A stretch of 64,000 bases of DNA from contig NZ_QTJY01000002.1 of the NCBI RefSeq assembly GCF_003703975.1, positions 310,001-374,000 of the forward strand. Reading direction: 5' to 3'. The stretch comes from Larkinella soli (GTDB taxonomy: Bacteria > Bacteroidota > Bacteroidia > Cytophagales > Spirosomataceae). Below the pieces are notes generated by a model, which was not told the DNA's origin, did not search any database, and worked only from the letters and a program-made list of their open reading frames with translations. This document shows positions 10,077 through 17,719 of the stretch, piece by piece. Positions within the stretch are counted from its first letter, which is position 1. Every line of letters starts with the position of its first letter. The position numbers and the translations under genes are program-made.

Positions 10077-10952
10077 TTACCGCGAATCGATGAACGGAAG
10101 CACTTCCTGACTGAAACGCCGGGGCTGCTCCAGATTGAGCATATGGCCCGCCCCCGGCAGGACGATGAGCCGGGCATTCTTCAGGTTTTTTGAGAGATAC
10201 TCGCCCACCGCAAGGATGTAGGGCAGATCCCGGTCGCCGTCGATGAGCAGCACCGGCAGCGTCAGCCGGTCGATGCGGTCGATGGCCGAACCCGTCGAGA
10301 ACCGGGGCCAGCCGCTTATTTTATGGACCTGCATGGCCCGCAGGGTGGTTTCGTAGGTATACCGGCGGCCGGCCCGGTCCACCCCGGCGGGCTGGCGGTA
10401 GGGCCCGTCGAACCAGAACCGGGTGAAATACTCGGCCGCCCCGGCAGTATCCTTCCGGTTGAGCCGGTCCAACAGGCCGGGGAAGTAGTTCCGTGTCAGT
10501 GAATCCAGCGGAAAACGGCTTTCCCAGCCCGAAAGGCCGGCCGATACCAGCACCAGTTTGCGGACCCGGCCGGGATGGGTCAGTGCAAAGTCGAGGGCGC
10601 AGGTGGCTCCCAGCGATACGCCCACTACATCGGCCTGTTTCACCTTCAGCTGATCGAATACCGCCGAAATCAGTGTCCCCACTTGCACGGTCGTATCCTT
10701 TCCCTGCGTCCGGCCATGTCCCGGCAGGTCGATCGTGATCACCCGGTGATAAGCGGAGAGGGCGGCCGTCTGAGGTTCCCACATCCGGTGATCCAGAAAG
10801 CCGGCGTGGAGCAGCAGAACCGGCTTCCCGGAGCCGGTCTGGGTGTAATGAACATTCAGGGCGCCCACGGGAATGAACCCGATCCGGGCTTTCTGGGCGA
10901 AGCCATGCAGCGGAAGCCAGAGACCAAGCAGCAGGAGTAGCCGATTTTTCAT
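10077..10952 (-). CDS. Exported alpha/beta hydrolase
   Basis: A 291-residue protein with a clear signal peptide (MKNRLLLLLGLWLPLHGFAQ). The mature domain is a canonical alpha/beta hydrolase: oxyanion motif LLLHAGFLDHRMW, the nucleophile elbow GVSLG with Ser113, the acid in LLIDGDRDLPY, and the catalytic histidine in LPGAGHMLNLEQP. It resembles esterases and C-C hydrolases that act on small molecules, but the substrate is not evident. It lies alone between the LytS kinase gene and the DUF4142 gene, each about 120-190 bases away, so it is probably monocistronic. Confidence 0.9.
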   Translation of the reverse strand: MKNRLLLLLGLWLPLHGFAQKARIGFIPVGALNVHYTQTGSGKPVLLLHAGFLDHRMWEPQTAALSAYHRVITIDLPGHGRTQGKDTTVQVGTLISAVFDQLKVKQADVVGVSLGATCALDFALTHPGRVRKLVLVSAGLSGWESRFPLDSLTRNYFPGLLDRLNRKDTAGAAEYFTRFWFDGPYRQPAGVDRAGRRYTYETTLRAMQVHKISGWPRFSTGSAIDRIDRLTLPVLLIDGDRDLPYILAVGEYLSKNLKNARLIVLPGAGHMLNLEQPRRFSQEVLPFIDSR

Positions 10953-11085
10953 GCGGGGATCAGCAACGGTTTGGCGGGTAAGTTAACCGGTGTTCCGGGC
11001 AAAACCACAAAAAGTATCCGACCTGACCGAATTCCGGGATTACCGCACGCAGCCCGGGTCCGACCGGCGGCTTCCGGTATTTTGC

Positions 11086-11118
11086 AAAAAGAAAAGCCGG
11101 TCCTGAGAGAACCGGCTT
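11086..11118 (-). terminator. Intrinsic terminator of the DUF4142 gene
   Basis: An 8-bp GC-rich stem (AAGCCGGT at 11094-11101 pairing with ACCGGCTT at 11111-11118) with a 9-base loop, 22 bases after the stop codon of the minus-strand DUF4142 gene. It is followed on that strand by a T-rich tract (A-rich 11086-11093 on the plus strand). Confidence 0.75.
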
Positions 11119-11139
11119 CGAAGGCGTTGCGGGCTTCGC

Positions 11140-11790
11140 TTATTTCGCGCTGCCGCCCTGGATGTTGTTCTGGACATCCTGAGCAACCTTCAGGTGCGTT
11201 TTCACGAGCGGATGAGCCGCGGTGGCCAGGCCCTTCAGGCTGGGATCGGAAGCCGATGATTCGACCTTCGACATGACCTGATCCAGCTTCTGGTGGCCTT
11301 TGACCCCACTTTCCGTGACATAAAACCGGTCGAATTCTTCACCGGACATATTCTGCATCCGGGAGATAAGCTGCTCGGTATCGACTCCGGCCGTGGTAGG
11401 CAGGGTAATGCCTTTCGCCGTGGCGATTTCCTTGAGTTTGTTGGCTAAAGTCGTTTGTTCGGCCACTTCCGCCTGGGCCAGCTGGCGCACCTGCTCGCTG
11501 GTGGCTTTCTGAAGGGCGGCCCGACTCAGTTCCAGCTGCATCATGCCTCCCATCGCCACTTCCATCATCAGCGCGTTGTCGGCCTGCGACAGGGCGGTTT
11601 TGGCGGGAGCAATCGCCATGACGGCTGCGGCTCCCTGCTTATTCTGATTGTCGAACTCCATCTTACTCATCTTACCGACCATCGCCGACCCCGAACGCGC
11701 TTCCCGATTCTGCTGGCCCTGCTGGGCGAACGAAAGGTTGGTCATCAAACAGGCCGTCATCAAACCCACTACACTCCAAACTGCTCTCAT
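11140..11790 (-). CDS. DUF4142 domain protein, exported
   Basis: A 216-residue protein. The start is set at the ATG at 11790 because it opens a classic signal peptide (MRAVWSVVGLMTACLMTNLS, then FAQQ). A longer reading frame from 11937 would add 49 residues of unlikely sequence in front of it. The mature part is a four-helix, ferritin-like DUF4142 domain (about 65-205) with regularly spaced A, L and K residues, for example LAQAEVAEQTTLANKLKEIA and LDQVMSKVESSA, and ends in HPLVKTHLKVAQDVQNNIQG. The family is periplasmic and often stress-induced. Its biochemical role is unknown. The gene has its own terminator. Confidence 0.88.
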   Translation of the reverse strand: MRAVWSVVGLMTACLMTNLSFAQQGQQNREARSGSAMVGKMSKMEFDNQNKQGAAAVMAIAPAKTALSQADNALMMEVAMGGMMQLELSRAALQKATSEQVRQLAQAEVAEQTTLANKLKEIATAKGITLPTTAGVDTEQLISRMQNMSGEEFDRFYVTESGVKGHQKLDQVMSKVESSASDPSLKGLATAAHPLVKTHLKVAQDVQNNIQGGSAK

Positions 11791-11920
11791 CTTTTGTGAC
11801 TTTTGGTTGAACGAATATTGTTTCGTAGTTGGATAACTGCCTGATTTAAAAAACTGTTTTATTTTTTGTGTAAACACGCTGCCCAAACCGGGCCGGATGC
11901 GGCCGCTTCCCTTTGCCCAT

Positions 11921-12645
11921 TCAGCGGAGCGGTTCAAAATCGACGTGATAATGGTCGTCGTGGGCGCGGTCGACGGCCGGTTTAAGCGCCAGGGCGAAGT
12001 AGACGCCCTTTCGTTTCAGGATGCGTCCGCTTTCCGTCCGGAACAGCTGCGGTTTAAGACGCGTGTTCAGAATGACTTTCCGGATGCGGAGTCCGTTTCT
12101 GCGGGCCGCAGCCTCCAGGGCCAGCAGGTGCCGCCCCATCGTCTCGAAGTCGATCTTCACGTTTCGGTCCAGCGTCAGCTGTCCGGCCGGTGAGAAGGCC
12201 AGCAGGTAGTGCCACACGCCGAGGCTTCCGAAGAAAAAGTTCATGACGGACGGCGGCCCGGTAGGCGCCATAAAATCGACGCTCAGGCCGTTCCGGTGGG
12301 AGTAATGCAGCAGCTTTCCCCACCCCGGCGGTTGGAGCATTCCATCAGTTGAAACTGCGATCCGGGGCAGGTCTCCTCGCAGGTCCGGTAGGCCTCCACG
12401 ATCGTTCGACAAACCTGCGAGTGGGTATAGGCATTGTCCCAGAGGTAATAGCTGATGTAGCTGAAATACCGGAAGTTCCGACCCGAAAACGGGACCAAGT
12501 ACGGCCGCTCCAGCTTCCCGGCTCCCACTGTCCCGTAAGTGCGGCTCTGACCCCGGTTTTCATGGAAGCATTCGGGAAGGGCGAGGCCGACCAGGGCAGC
12601 CAGTAACAGGGCAGCGCCCCACCTGCAAAACCTCCTCATTTTCAT
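11921..12645 (-). pseudogene. Penicillin-insensitive murein endopeptidase (M74, MepA-like), frameshifted
   Basis: Two overlapping minus-strand frames form one protein. The first (12645 to about 12320) gives a signal peptide and a Cys-rich N-terminal region ending ECSNRRGG. The second continues GKLLHYSHRNGLSVDFM and ends DDHYHVDFEPLR. The histidine and aspartate of SHRNGLSVDF and the HxH of HYHVDF match the zinc ligands of M74 endopeptidases, which cleave D-Ala-meso-DAP cross-links in peptidoglycan. One missing base in the C-run region at 12318-12326 explains the break: adding a single G to the coding strand restores a continuous frame of about 241 residues with all motifs. It may be a true mutation or an assembly error in a homopolymer. 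The gene is divergent from the MetE-like gene. Confidence 0.75.
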
Positions 12646-12688
12646 ATTCTTTCGTATATTGAAGGGACCTTAGCCCGGCCTGAAACCG

Positions 12689-13807
12689 ATGAATCCTACA
12701 CCTTCCCCTGAAACCGGCCCGGTTTCGGAAAAAGCCGTTTCGCCCAAACGCTCCGCGCTGCTGATCGGCAGTCTGCCCTTCTCCGACGAAGAAAGCTGCA
12801 TGCGCCGGGCGCTGGATGCGCTCGGGCCCGCCCTGTTCTGCCTGCCCGACGGCGAAATCGGGGAGAAATCGCCGGCCTTTCCGAAAGGCAACCGGATCGC
12901 CTGGGTGGTCTACGCCATCGAAAAGATCACGGAAGACCCCGCCAACTGGCAGATCGTCCGGCAGCCCGTTCGCGGGGAAGACGGCATGGCCGTCGACTAC
13001 GACGGTTTTCAGAAGCTGAAACCGCTGCGCAGCCCGGCCGAACTCCCGCAGCACGTCACGCTCGGCTACGACACGTTCTTTCAGCAAAGCTATCCGGTGT
13101 TCCGGCGGCTCCGGGCGGAAAAGAACCTGCCGAACCTCGCCTTCCAGATGGGCGTGCCGACGGGTTTTGCCATGGGGTTCGCCTTCGCCAGTCAGTTGCA
13201 GTGGATCCGGTATACGTACGCCTTCAACACCATCATCGCCCGCGAGGTCAATGCGGCCCTGGCGACGGCCGGAAAGGACATGATCGTCCAGATCGAGGTG
13301 CCGCCGGAGCTGTATGCGGCCTACAAACTTCCGACGCCCCTGATGGGTCTGGCCCTCCGGCCGATCAAAGACCTCCTGAGCAAAATTACGCCCGGCGCCC
13401 GCATCGGCATGCACCTCTGCCTCGGCGACTTTCATAACCATGCGCTGGTGCATCCGAAAACGCTCGGCAAAATGGTGGCTTTTTCCAACCGGCTGGTCGA
13501 GGAATGGCCGGACCGGCACACGCTGGAATACATTCACTATCCCTTTGCGGAAGCCGGGGTGCCGCCCAGCCTGGATACCGGGTACTATGCTCCCCTGAAA
13601 GACATCCGGCTGCCGGACGGCGTGCGTTTTGTGGCCGGTTTCGTGCACGAAAAAAGAAGTCCGGAGGAAAATCGCCGGATTCTGAACAGCATCGAAAATG
13701 CCCGGGGGCGGAGCGTGGATATTGCCAGTTCCTGCGGCCTGGGCCGACGACCGCCCGAAACGGCCGAACGGCTGCTGCAGCTGACGGCGGAACTGACCAC
13801 GGTATGA
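12689..13807 (+). CDS. MetE-like (cobalamin-independent methionine synthase C-terminal fold) protein
   Basis: A 372-residue cytosolic protein, about half the length of full MetE, matching stand-alone proteins with the UROD/MetE-like TIM-barrel fold. The N-terminal segment has a substrate-loop-like ALFCLPDGEIGEKS. The histidine and cysteine in IGMHLCLGDFHNHAL and the terminal cysteine in IASSCGLGRRPPE are in the order expected for the zinc ligands of the MetE catalytic domain. The usual glutamate ligand is not assigned with certainty. It may transfer a methyl or alkyl group to or from a thiol, but it is unlikely to be the main methionine synthase. It is the only plus-strand gene between 6023 and the window end, and is divergent from the M74 peptidase with a 43-base shared upstream region. 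Confidence 0.7.
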   Translation: MNPTPSPETGPVSEKAVSPKRSALLIGSLPFSDEESCMRRALDALGPALFCLPDGEIGEKSPAFPKGNRIAWVVYAIEKITEDPANWQIVRQPVRGEDGMAVDYDGFQKLKPLRSPAELPQHVTLGYDTFFQQSYPVFRRLRAEKNLPNLAFQMGVPTGFAMGFAFASQLQWIRYTYAFNTIIAREVNAALATAGKDMIVQIEVPPELYAAYKLPTPLMGLALRPIKDLLSKITPGARIGMHLCLGDFHNHALVHPKTLGKMVAFSNRLVEEWPDRHTLEYIHYPFAEAGVPPSLDTGYYAPLKDIRLPDGVRFVAGFVHEKRSPEENRRILNSIENARGRSVDIASSCGLGRRPPETAERLLQLTAELTTV

Positions 13808-13820
13808 GTAAATTGGATTC

Positions 13821-14075
13821 TCAGGAGGGCAGCCGGTGCAGCCGCAGCTGGGCCCGGTTGAGGGCGCGTTTCAGGAGTTTGTCGTGCTCCTGAACCTGCC
13901 GGAAGGGGTTCGAGGGGTGCCATGACATCTGATTCTGTCGGGGATTGAATACGCCTACGGGGTCGATGTCTTCGTGGACGGCCAGGTCATTCAGGATTTC
14001 CATTCCCTCATTTCCGGACGAACAACGGAGCATCTTGTACTGCCCCCAGTAAAGGTAGATGAGAATCAGATTCAT
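13821..14075 (-). CDS. Hypothetical protein, 84 residues
   Basis: A small gene convergent with the MetE-like gene, 13 bases from its end. The first ATG at 14075 gives MNLILIYLYWGQYKMLRCSS. The methionine at residue 15 is an alternative start. The remainder is hydrophilic with a basic, helical C-terminus (HDKLLKRALNRAQLRLHRL). There is no known motif. A sequence matching the Bacteroidetes -7 promoter element lies 50 bases upstream, which supports expression. The family is not recognised. Confidence 0.5.
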   Translation of the reverse strand: MNLILIYLYWGQYKMLRCSSGNEGMEILNDLAVHEDIDPVGVFNPRQNQMSWHPSNPFRQVQEHDKLLKRALNRAQLRLHRLPS

Positions 14076-14124
14076 ACAGTGTCTGCGGTAGGTTTAGGAG
14101 CGGCACGATCGGTATGCCGTCGTT

Positions 14125-14132
14125 CAAATGTA
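14125..14132 (-). promoter_or_regulatory. Candidate Bacteroidetes -7 promoter box
   Basis: On the minus strand this reads TACATTTG, an exact match to the Bacteroidetes consensus TAnnTTTG, 50 bases before the start of the 84-residue gene. No well-spaced -33 TTTG element is present: the nearest TTTG is about 25 bases upstream. The assignment is tentative. Confidence 0.35.
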
Positions 14133-14241
14133 GCCGCCGGCACTATTCAATCCCCGACAAATCCTGTCACCTTTCGGACAAAGCAATAAAAAGCCGGCCC
14201 AAAAAGCCGAAAATCAGCCGATTACGGATGGCCTGAGCCGG

Positions 14242-15081
14242 TTAACGAATGGGCGTGTCCCGGGAATCGGCGTAAGCTTTGCCAAAATCCAGCTTCTTCA
14301 CCTGCCCGGCCACGTAGCGCAGGCCCTGGAAGAGATGCCGGACAAAAAGGGGATCTTCGTAGTCTTTCTTGTGGTGCCCGAGCGCCGTACACCAGGTGTA
14401 ACCGCCATCGAAATGGTAGTACCAGGCCGCCGGATACAGCTCCGTATAGGAACCGCGGTTGGCCCGGATCTTGTCGATTTCGGTGGTGTCGAGGGCGGTC
14501 AGGTCGTGGGCCATGATGACGGTCGGGCCGGGCGACATTTCCTTCGAGAAATAGCATTCGTCCTCCTTCTCCCACACCTTCGGCAGCCCTTCCATCGACG
14601 GGTGCGACGTATCCAGGACGTGGAGTCTCAGCTTCTGGAACTTCGGATGCCAGGCAAAGGAGCCGCCCAGCATCCGTTTGAACCAGCTCCAGTTGCGCTC
14701 GGTGCCGATCACCGAATGAATGCCTACAAAACCGCCCCCGGCTTCGATGTACCGCCGGAAGGCCAGCCGCTGCTGGTCCGTATCGAACACGTCGTTGTTG
14801 GTACTCGGAAACACCAGGGCGGTATACTGCCGCAGGTTTTCCTCCGTAAACACCGAGGGCTGGTCGGACACGTCGACCTTAAAGCCGTGCTGCTGCCCGA
14901 GCCGCCGGAAGCACTCCACCGCGTTCGGGATGTTGTCGTGGACGTACCCCTTCCCGTTTTTGGTATAAACCAGCACCCTGACCTTCTTCCAGTTGACCTC
15001 AGGGTCTTTGCTCCAGGCGGAACCGAAGACCAGGAGTGACAGAAGAACGGAGCAGAACAGGATTCCAACGGAACGGTACAT
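14242..15081 (-). CDS. ThuA-like domain protein, exported
   Basis: A 279-residue protein with a signal peptide (MYRSVGILFCSVLLSLLVFG) and a full ThuA/glutamine-amidotransferase-like domain. Visible features include VRVLVYTKNGKGYVHDNIPN at the start of the domain, LVFPSTNNDVFDTDQQ, GGGFVGIHSVIGTERNW, and a C-terminal LGHHKKDYEDPLFVRHLF. In this family the nucleophilic cysteine of true amidotransferases is replaced, as in GFVGIHS here. ThuA proteins accompany sugar and disaccharide oxidation genes, originally trehalose utilisation in rhizobia. This is the last gene of the long minus-strand run, 15 bases after a Gfo/Idh gene, so it is probably cotranscribed and acts outside the cytoplasm on a sugar derivative. 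Confidence 0.9.
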   Translation of the reverse strand: MYRSVGILFCSVLLSLLVFGSAWSKDPEVNWKKVRVLVYTKNGKGYVHDNIPNAVECFRRLGQQHGFKVDVSDQPSVFTEENLRQYTALVFPSTNNDVFDTDQQRLAFRRYIEAGGGFVGIHSVIGTERNWSWFKRMLGGSFAWHPKFQKLRLHVLDTSHPSMEGLPKVWEKEDECYFSKEMSPGPTVIMAHDLTALDTTEIDKIRANRGSYTELYPAAWYYHFDGGYTWCTALGHHKKDYEDPLFVRHLFQGLRYVAGQVKKLDFGKAYADSRDTPIR

Positions 15082-15096
15082 ACGCGGGTTTTCGGT

Positions 15097-16269
15097 TTAT
15101 ACTTTAAGGGAAATGGTCTGGGCCTGCTTCTGGGCCTTCAGCGCCAGTTCGGTGGCCAGAAAACAATGCTCCTGACTCATGGCGGTTTCGGTCCGGTTCA
15201 GGATGTCGTTAACCAGTTGTTCGCCGTACGGCAGATTGACCTGCGAAGAGTCGATGTAACGGGTTTCCTTCTGGTCGGTCAGAAAGAGGTGGTTACCGCC
15301 CTCACGCCCGCCGATGTCGATATTTTTCCGGATTTCGATGAAGCCTTCCGTTCCCAGAATGGTCAGCCGGCCGTCGCCCCAGGTTTTCAGGCCGTCGGGC
15401 GTGAACCAGTCGACCCGGATGTAGCCGACGCCCCCGTCGCCCCGCAGCATGACGTCGCCGAAATCCTCGAATTTGGGGTACTGCGGATGGTTCGTATTGC
15501 CGACCTGCGAAGCCACCACCTCGGCTTTGGTGGAGTTGGTGAAGAACAGATACTGGTCGAACTGGTGGGAACCGATGTCACAGATGATGCCGCCGAACCG
15601 CTTTTTATCCCAGAACCACTCGGGCCGGCTTTTCGGGTTGACCCGGTGCGGGCCGAGGCCGATGGTCTGGATGACCTTGCCGATGGCCCCGGCTTTCACC
15701 AGTTCCCCGGCTTTGACGGTGGCTTTGTTCTCGAACCGCTCGCTGTACATGATCGAGTAGATGCGTTTGGTATCCTTCTGCACCTTCCGGACCTCGGCCA
15801 GCTGATCGAGGGTGATGATGCCGGGTTTATCAACCATGTAATCTTTGCCGTGCTTCATGACCCGGACGCCGAGCGGAGCGCGCTCGTCGGGAATGGCCGC
15901 ACTGACCACGAGCTGGACGGTGTTGTCTTCCAGCACCTCCTTCTCGCTCGATGCCTGTTTCGCCTGCGGGAACCGCTTGGCAAAGGCGGCTGCCAGATCG
16001 GGTTCGGGGGCATAGAAAGACACCAGCTGACCGCCCCCGCGGATAACGGCCTGCGTCTGTCCGTAGATATGACCGTGGTTGAGGCCGATGACCGAAAACC
16101 GGATCTTGTCGGCGGCTTTCTTCCGGCCTGTAATACCGATGATTTTTGAACCGGGAGAAGCGGGCGCGGCCGAGGTTTCTTTCGGCAGGATCGACAGCCC
16201 GGCCAGCCCGGCTGCGGTAGCCACGGAATCCCGGATGAACCGGCGCCGATCGGCTTGTTCTTTTTTCAT
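15097..16269 (-). CDS. Gfo/Idh/MocA-family oxidoreductase, Tat-exported
   Basis: A 390-residue protein. The N-terminus has a twin-arginine signal (ADRRRFIRDSVATAAGLAGL) with a hydrophobic stretch and a proteolytic site near residue 33. The NAD(P)-binding domain starts at about residue 55 (IRFSVIGLNHGHIYGQ, a degenerate Rossmann glycine motif) and contains the family DKPG lysine-proline motif (KDYMVDKPGIITL). The C-terminal alpha/beta domain has GGIICDIGSHQFDQYLFF with the conserved aspartate and histidine. Such enzymes oxidise sugars or hydrolyse glycosides by an oxidative mechanism using tightly bound NAD(P), which suits Tat export of the folded protein. It lies between another exported Gfo/Idh gene (33 bases) and the ThuA gene (15 bases). 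Confidence 0.9.
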   Translation of the reverse strand: MKKEQADRRRFIRDSVATAAGLAGLSILPKETSAAPASPGSKIIGITGRKKAADKIRFSVIGLNHGHIYGQTQAVIRGGGQLVSFYAPEPDLAAAFAKRFPQAKQASSEKEVLEDNTVQLVVSAAIPDERAPLGVRVMKHGKDYMVDKPGIITLDQLAEVRKVQKDTKRIYSIMYSERFENKATVKAGELVKAGAIGKVIQTIGLGPHRVNPKSRPEWFWDKKRFGGIICDIGSHQFDQYLFFTNSTKAEVVASQVGNTNHPQYPKFEDFGDVMLRGDGGVGYIRVDWFTPDGLKTWGDGRLTILGTEGFIEIRKNIDIGGREGGNHLFLTDQKETRYIDSSQVNLPYGEQLVNDILNRTETAMSQEHCFLATELALKAQKQAQTISLKV

Positions 16270-16302
16270 GTGCTTGCGTTGGCTAAGGATGGCAAATCGG
16301 TT

Positions 16303-17694
16303 TCAGCGGGACGCTACGGGGCCGGCGGTTTTTTTGGCCAGTTCGAGCGCCTGGGTCGTCGTGTAATATTTGGCCAGCATGTTGGGCACCTCCCAGGCCG
16401 GCATTTTTCCGGCTTTCAGGAAGCTGAGGTACTTCTCCGTTACCCGGCCGAAGTGGGCTTCGTGGCCCTCCTTGAATTTCTCCGGAATGACCACTTCGTA
16501 GCCTTTTCCGTTCTTCTTCACCTCCACGCCCGGGTACTCCTGCTGAAGCGCCGGCAGGGCAGTTTTCAGGGCGGCCTCCAGGCCCGCATTTCCGGCTACG
16601 GCCTCGATGTAAAGGGTCGGTTTGTACTGCTGTTCGGCGCCCTGGCGGATGATCAGGTTGGCCTTCGTGCCGCGCATGATGGAGTAGTGCGTATCCCCGG
16701 CACCTTCCGGGGCCTTGTAGGCCCAGATCACCGACACCCGGGCGTTGACGCCCCTGACCTGATAATTGATCTCCCCATTACTGAACACCTTCAGGACAGA
16801 GTCTTTCTCCACGTCTTTTTTCAGGTAATCCGGGAAGGCGTTCTGTTTGGTGATGGCCGAGAACTGGCTCAGCGTCATGTCGGTAGTCCACCGGCGGGCG
16901 GAGGTCAGGCGGATGTCCTTCGTGTAGTCGATGGTCTGTTCCGGGAAGGCTTCCCACTGCACCAGGTCCACGAGGTGGGTCGTCACGTCGACGATGCCTT
17001 CGCCCTGCTGGGCCACGTCCATGAACCAGGCCGGACGCGTCAGGATGCTGCCCGACACGTTCTTGTAAAAGTGGTGCACGCTCTCTTTAGTAATGGCCGG
17101 GTTGTCGGGCGTCCCTTTTTCGAGGGTACCGAACACCTCCGGCTGCATCGAGAACGCCCGCTGGAGCATGGTCGTGATCTCATACCGCTCGGTCATGATG
17201 TCGTAGAGCAGCTTATCGTTCTTTTCGGCCGATTCGAAGGCCGCCTTCAGCTGGTCGAAATTCGAGGCACTGATCACCATCGGCTTGTCGGCCAGGACGT
17301 TGAAACCGCCGTCGACGGCTTTCCGGATGTAGTCGGTTTTCAGGCGGTTGTTGCCCGAAATGACGACGACGTTGCCGGATTTTTCCGCCAGCATCTTCTC
17401 CAGAAAATCGGCTCCCTTATAGACCTCTTCCTTCCACCGGGTCGGGTTCTCGGCGCGGGTGTTGTAGCCCTGGATGCGGTCGAGGTGCATCTGAAGGTCG
17501 GGGCCTTCGGGGGCATACACGTGAACCACCGGGTCGACGCCCTCATACGTGGTTTTCTGAACCAGGGCGGCATGGAAGTGGCCGGGGTCCAGGGTAATCA
17601 GCCGAATCTGCGAATCGTCTTTTTTCTCCGACGACTGACAGGCGGAAAACAGTGCGGCCATAAGCAGGCTGCCGAAAACAGGCGAAAATTTCAT
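16303..17694 (-). CDS. Gfo/Idh/MocA-family lipoprotein with putative oxidoreductase C-terminal domain
   Basis: A 463-residue lipoprotein from the ATG at 17694, chosen because it opens a lipoprotein signal (MKFSPVFGSLLMAALFSACQ). An ATG 36 codons upstream adds implausible sequence. The NAD-binding domain (about 35-165) is divergent: IRLITLDPGHFHAALVQK at its start and FNVLADKPMVIS as the lysine-proline motif. The C-terminal half matches the putative oxidoreductase C-terminal domain seen with exported Gfo/Idh proteins, with WFMDVAQQGEGIVDVTTHLV, which holds the usual catalytic-region aspartate and histidine. It is 25 bases downstream of the next Gfo/Idh gene. It is probably membrane-anchored and facing the periplasm. 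The exact substrate is unknown. Confidence 0.85.
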   Translation of the reverse strand: MKFSPVFGSLLMAALFSACQSSEKKDDSQIRLITLDPGHFHAALVQKTTYEGVDPVVHVYAPEGPDLQMHLDRIQGYNTRAENPTRWKEEVYKGADFLEKMLAEKSGNVVVISGNNRLKTDYIRKAVDGGFNVLADKPMVISASNFDQLKAAFESAEKNDKLLYDIMTERYEITTMLQRAFSMQPEVFGTLEKGTPDNPAITKESVHHFYKNVSGSILTRPAWFMDVAQQGEGIVDVTTHLVDLVQWEAFPEQTIDYTKDIRLTSARRWTTDMTLSQFSAITKQNAFPDYLKKDVEKDSVLKVFSNGEINYQVRGVNARVSVIWAYKAPEGAGDTHYSIMRGTKANLIIRQGAEQQYKPTLYIEAVAGNAGLEAALKTALPALQQEYPGVEVKKNGKGYEVVIPEKFKEGHEAHFGRVTEKYLSFLKAGKMPAWEVPNMLAKYYTTTQALELAKKTAGPVASR

Positions 17695-17719
17695 AGAAAT
17701 GGGTTGTGATTCACGCTTT

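Noticed and set aside
11791-11937. Upstream extension of the DUF4142 gene
   Set aside because: It would place 49 polar residues before a perfect signal peptide. The internal ATG at 11790 is the better start.
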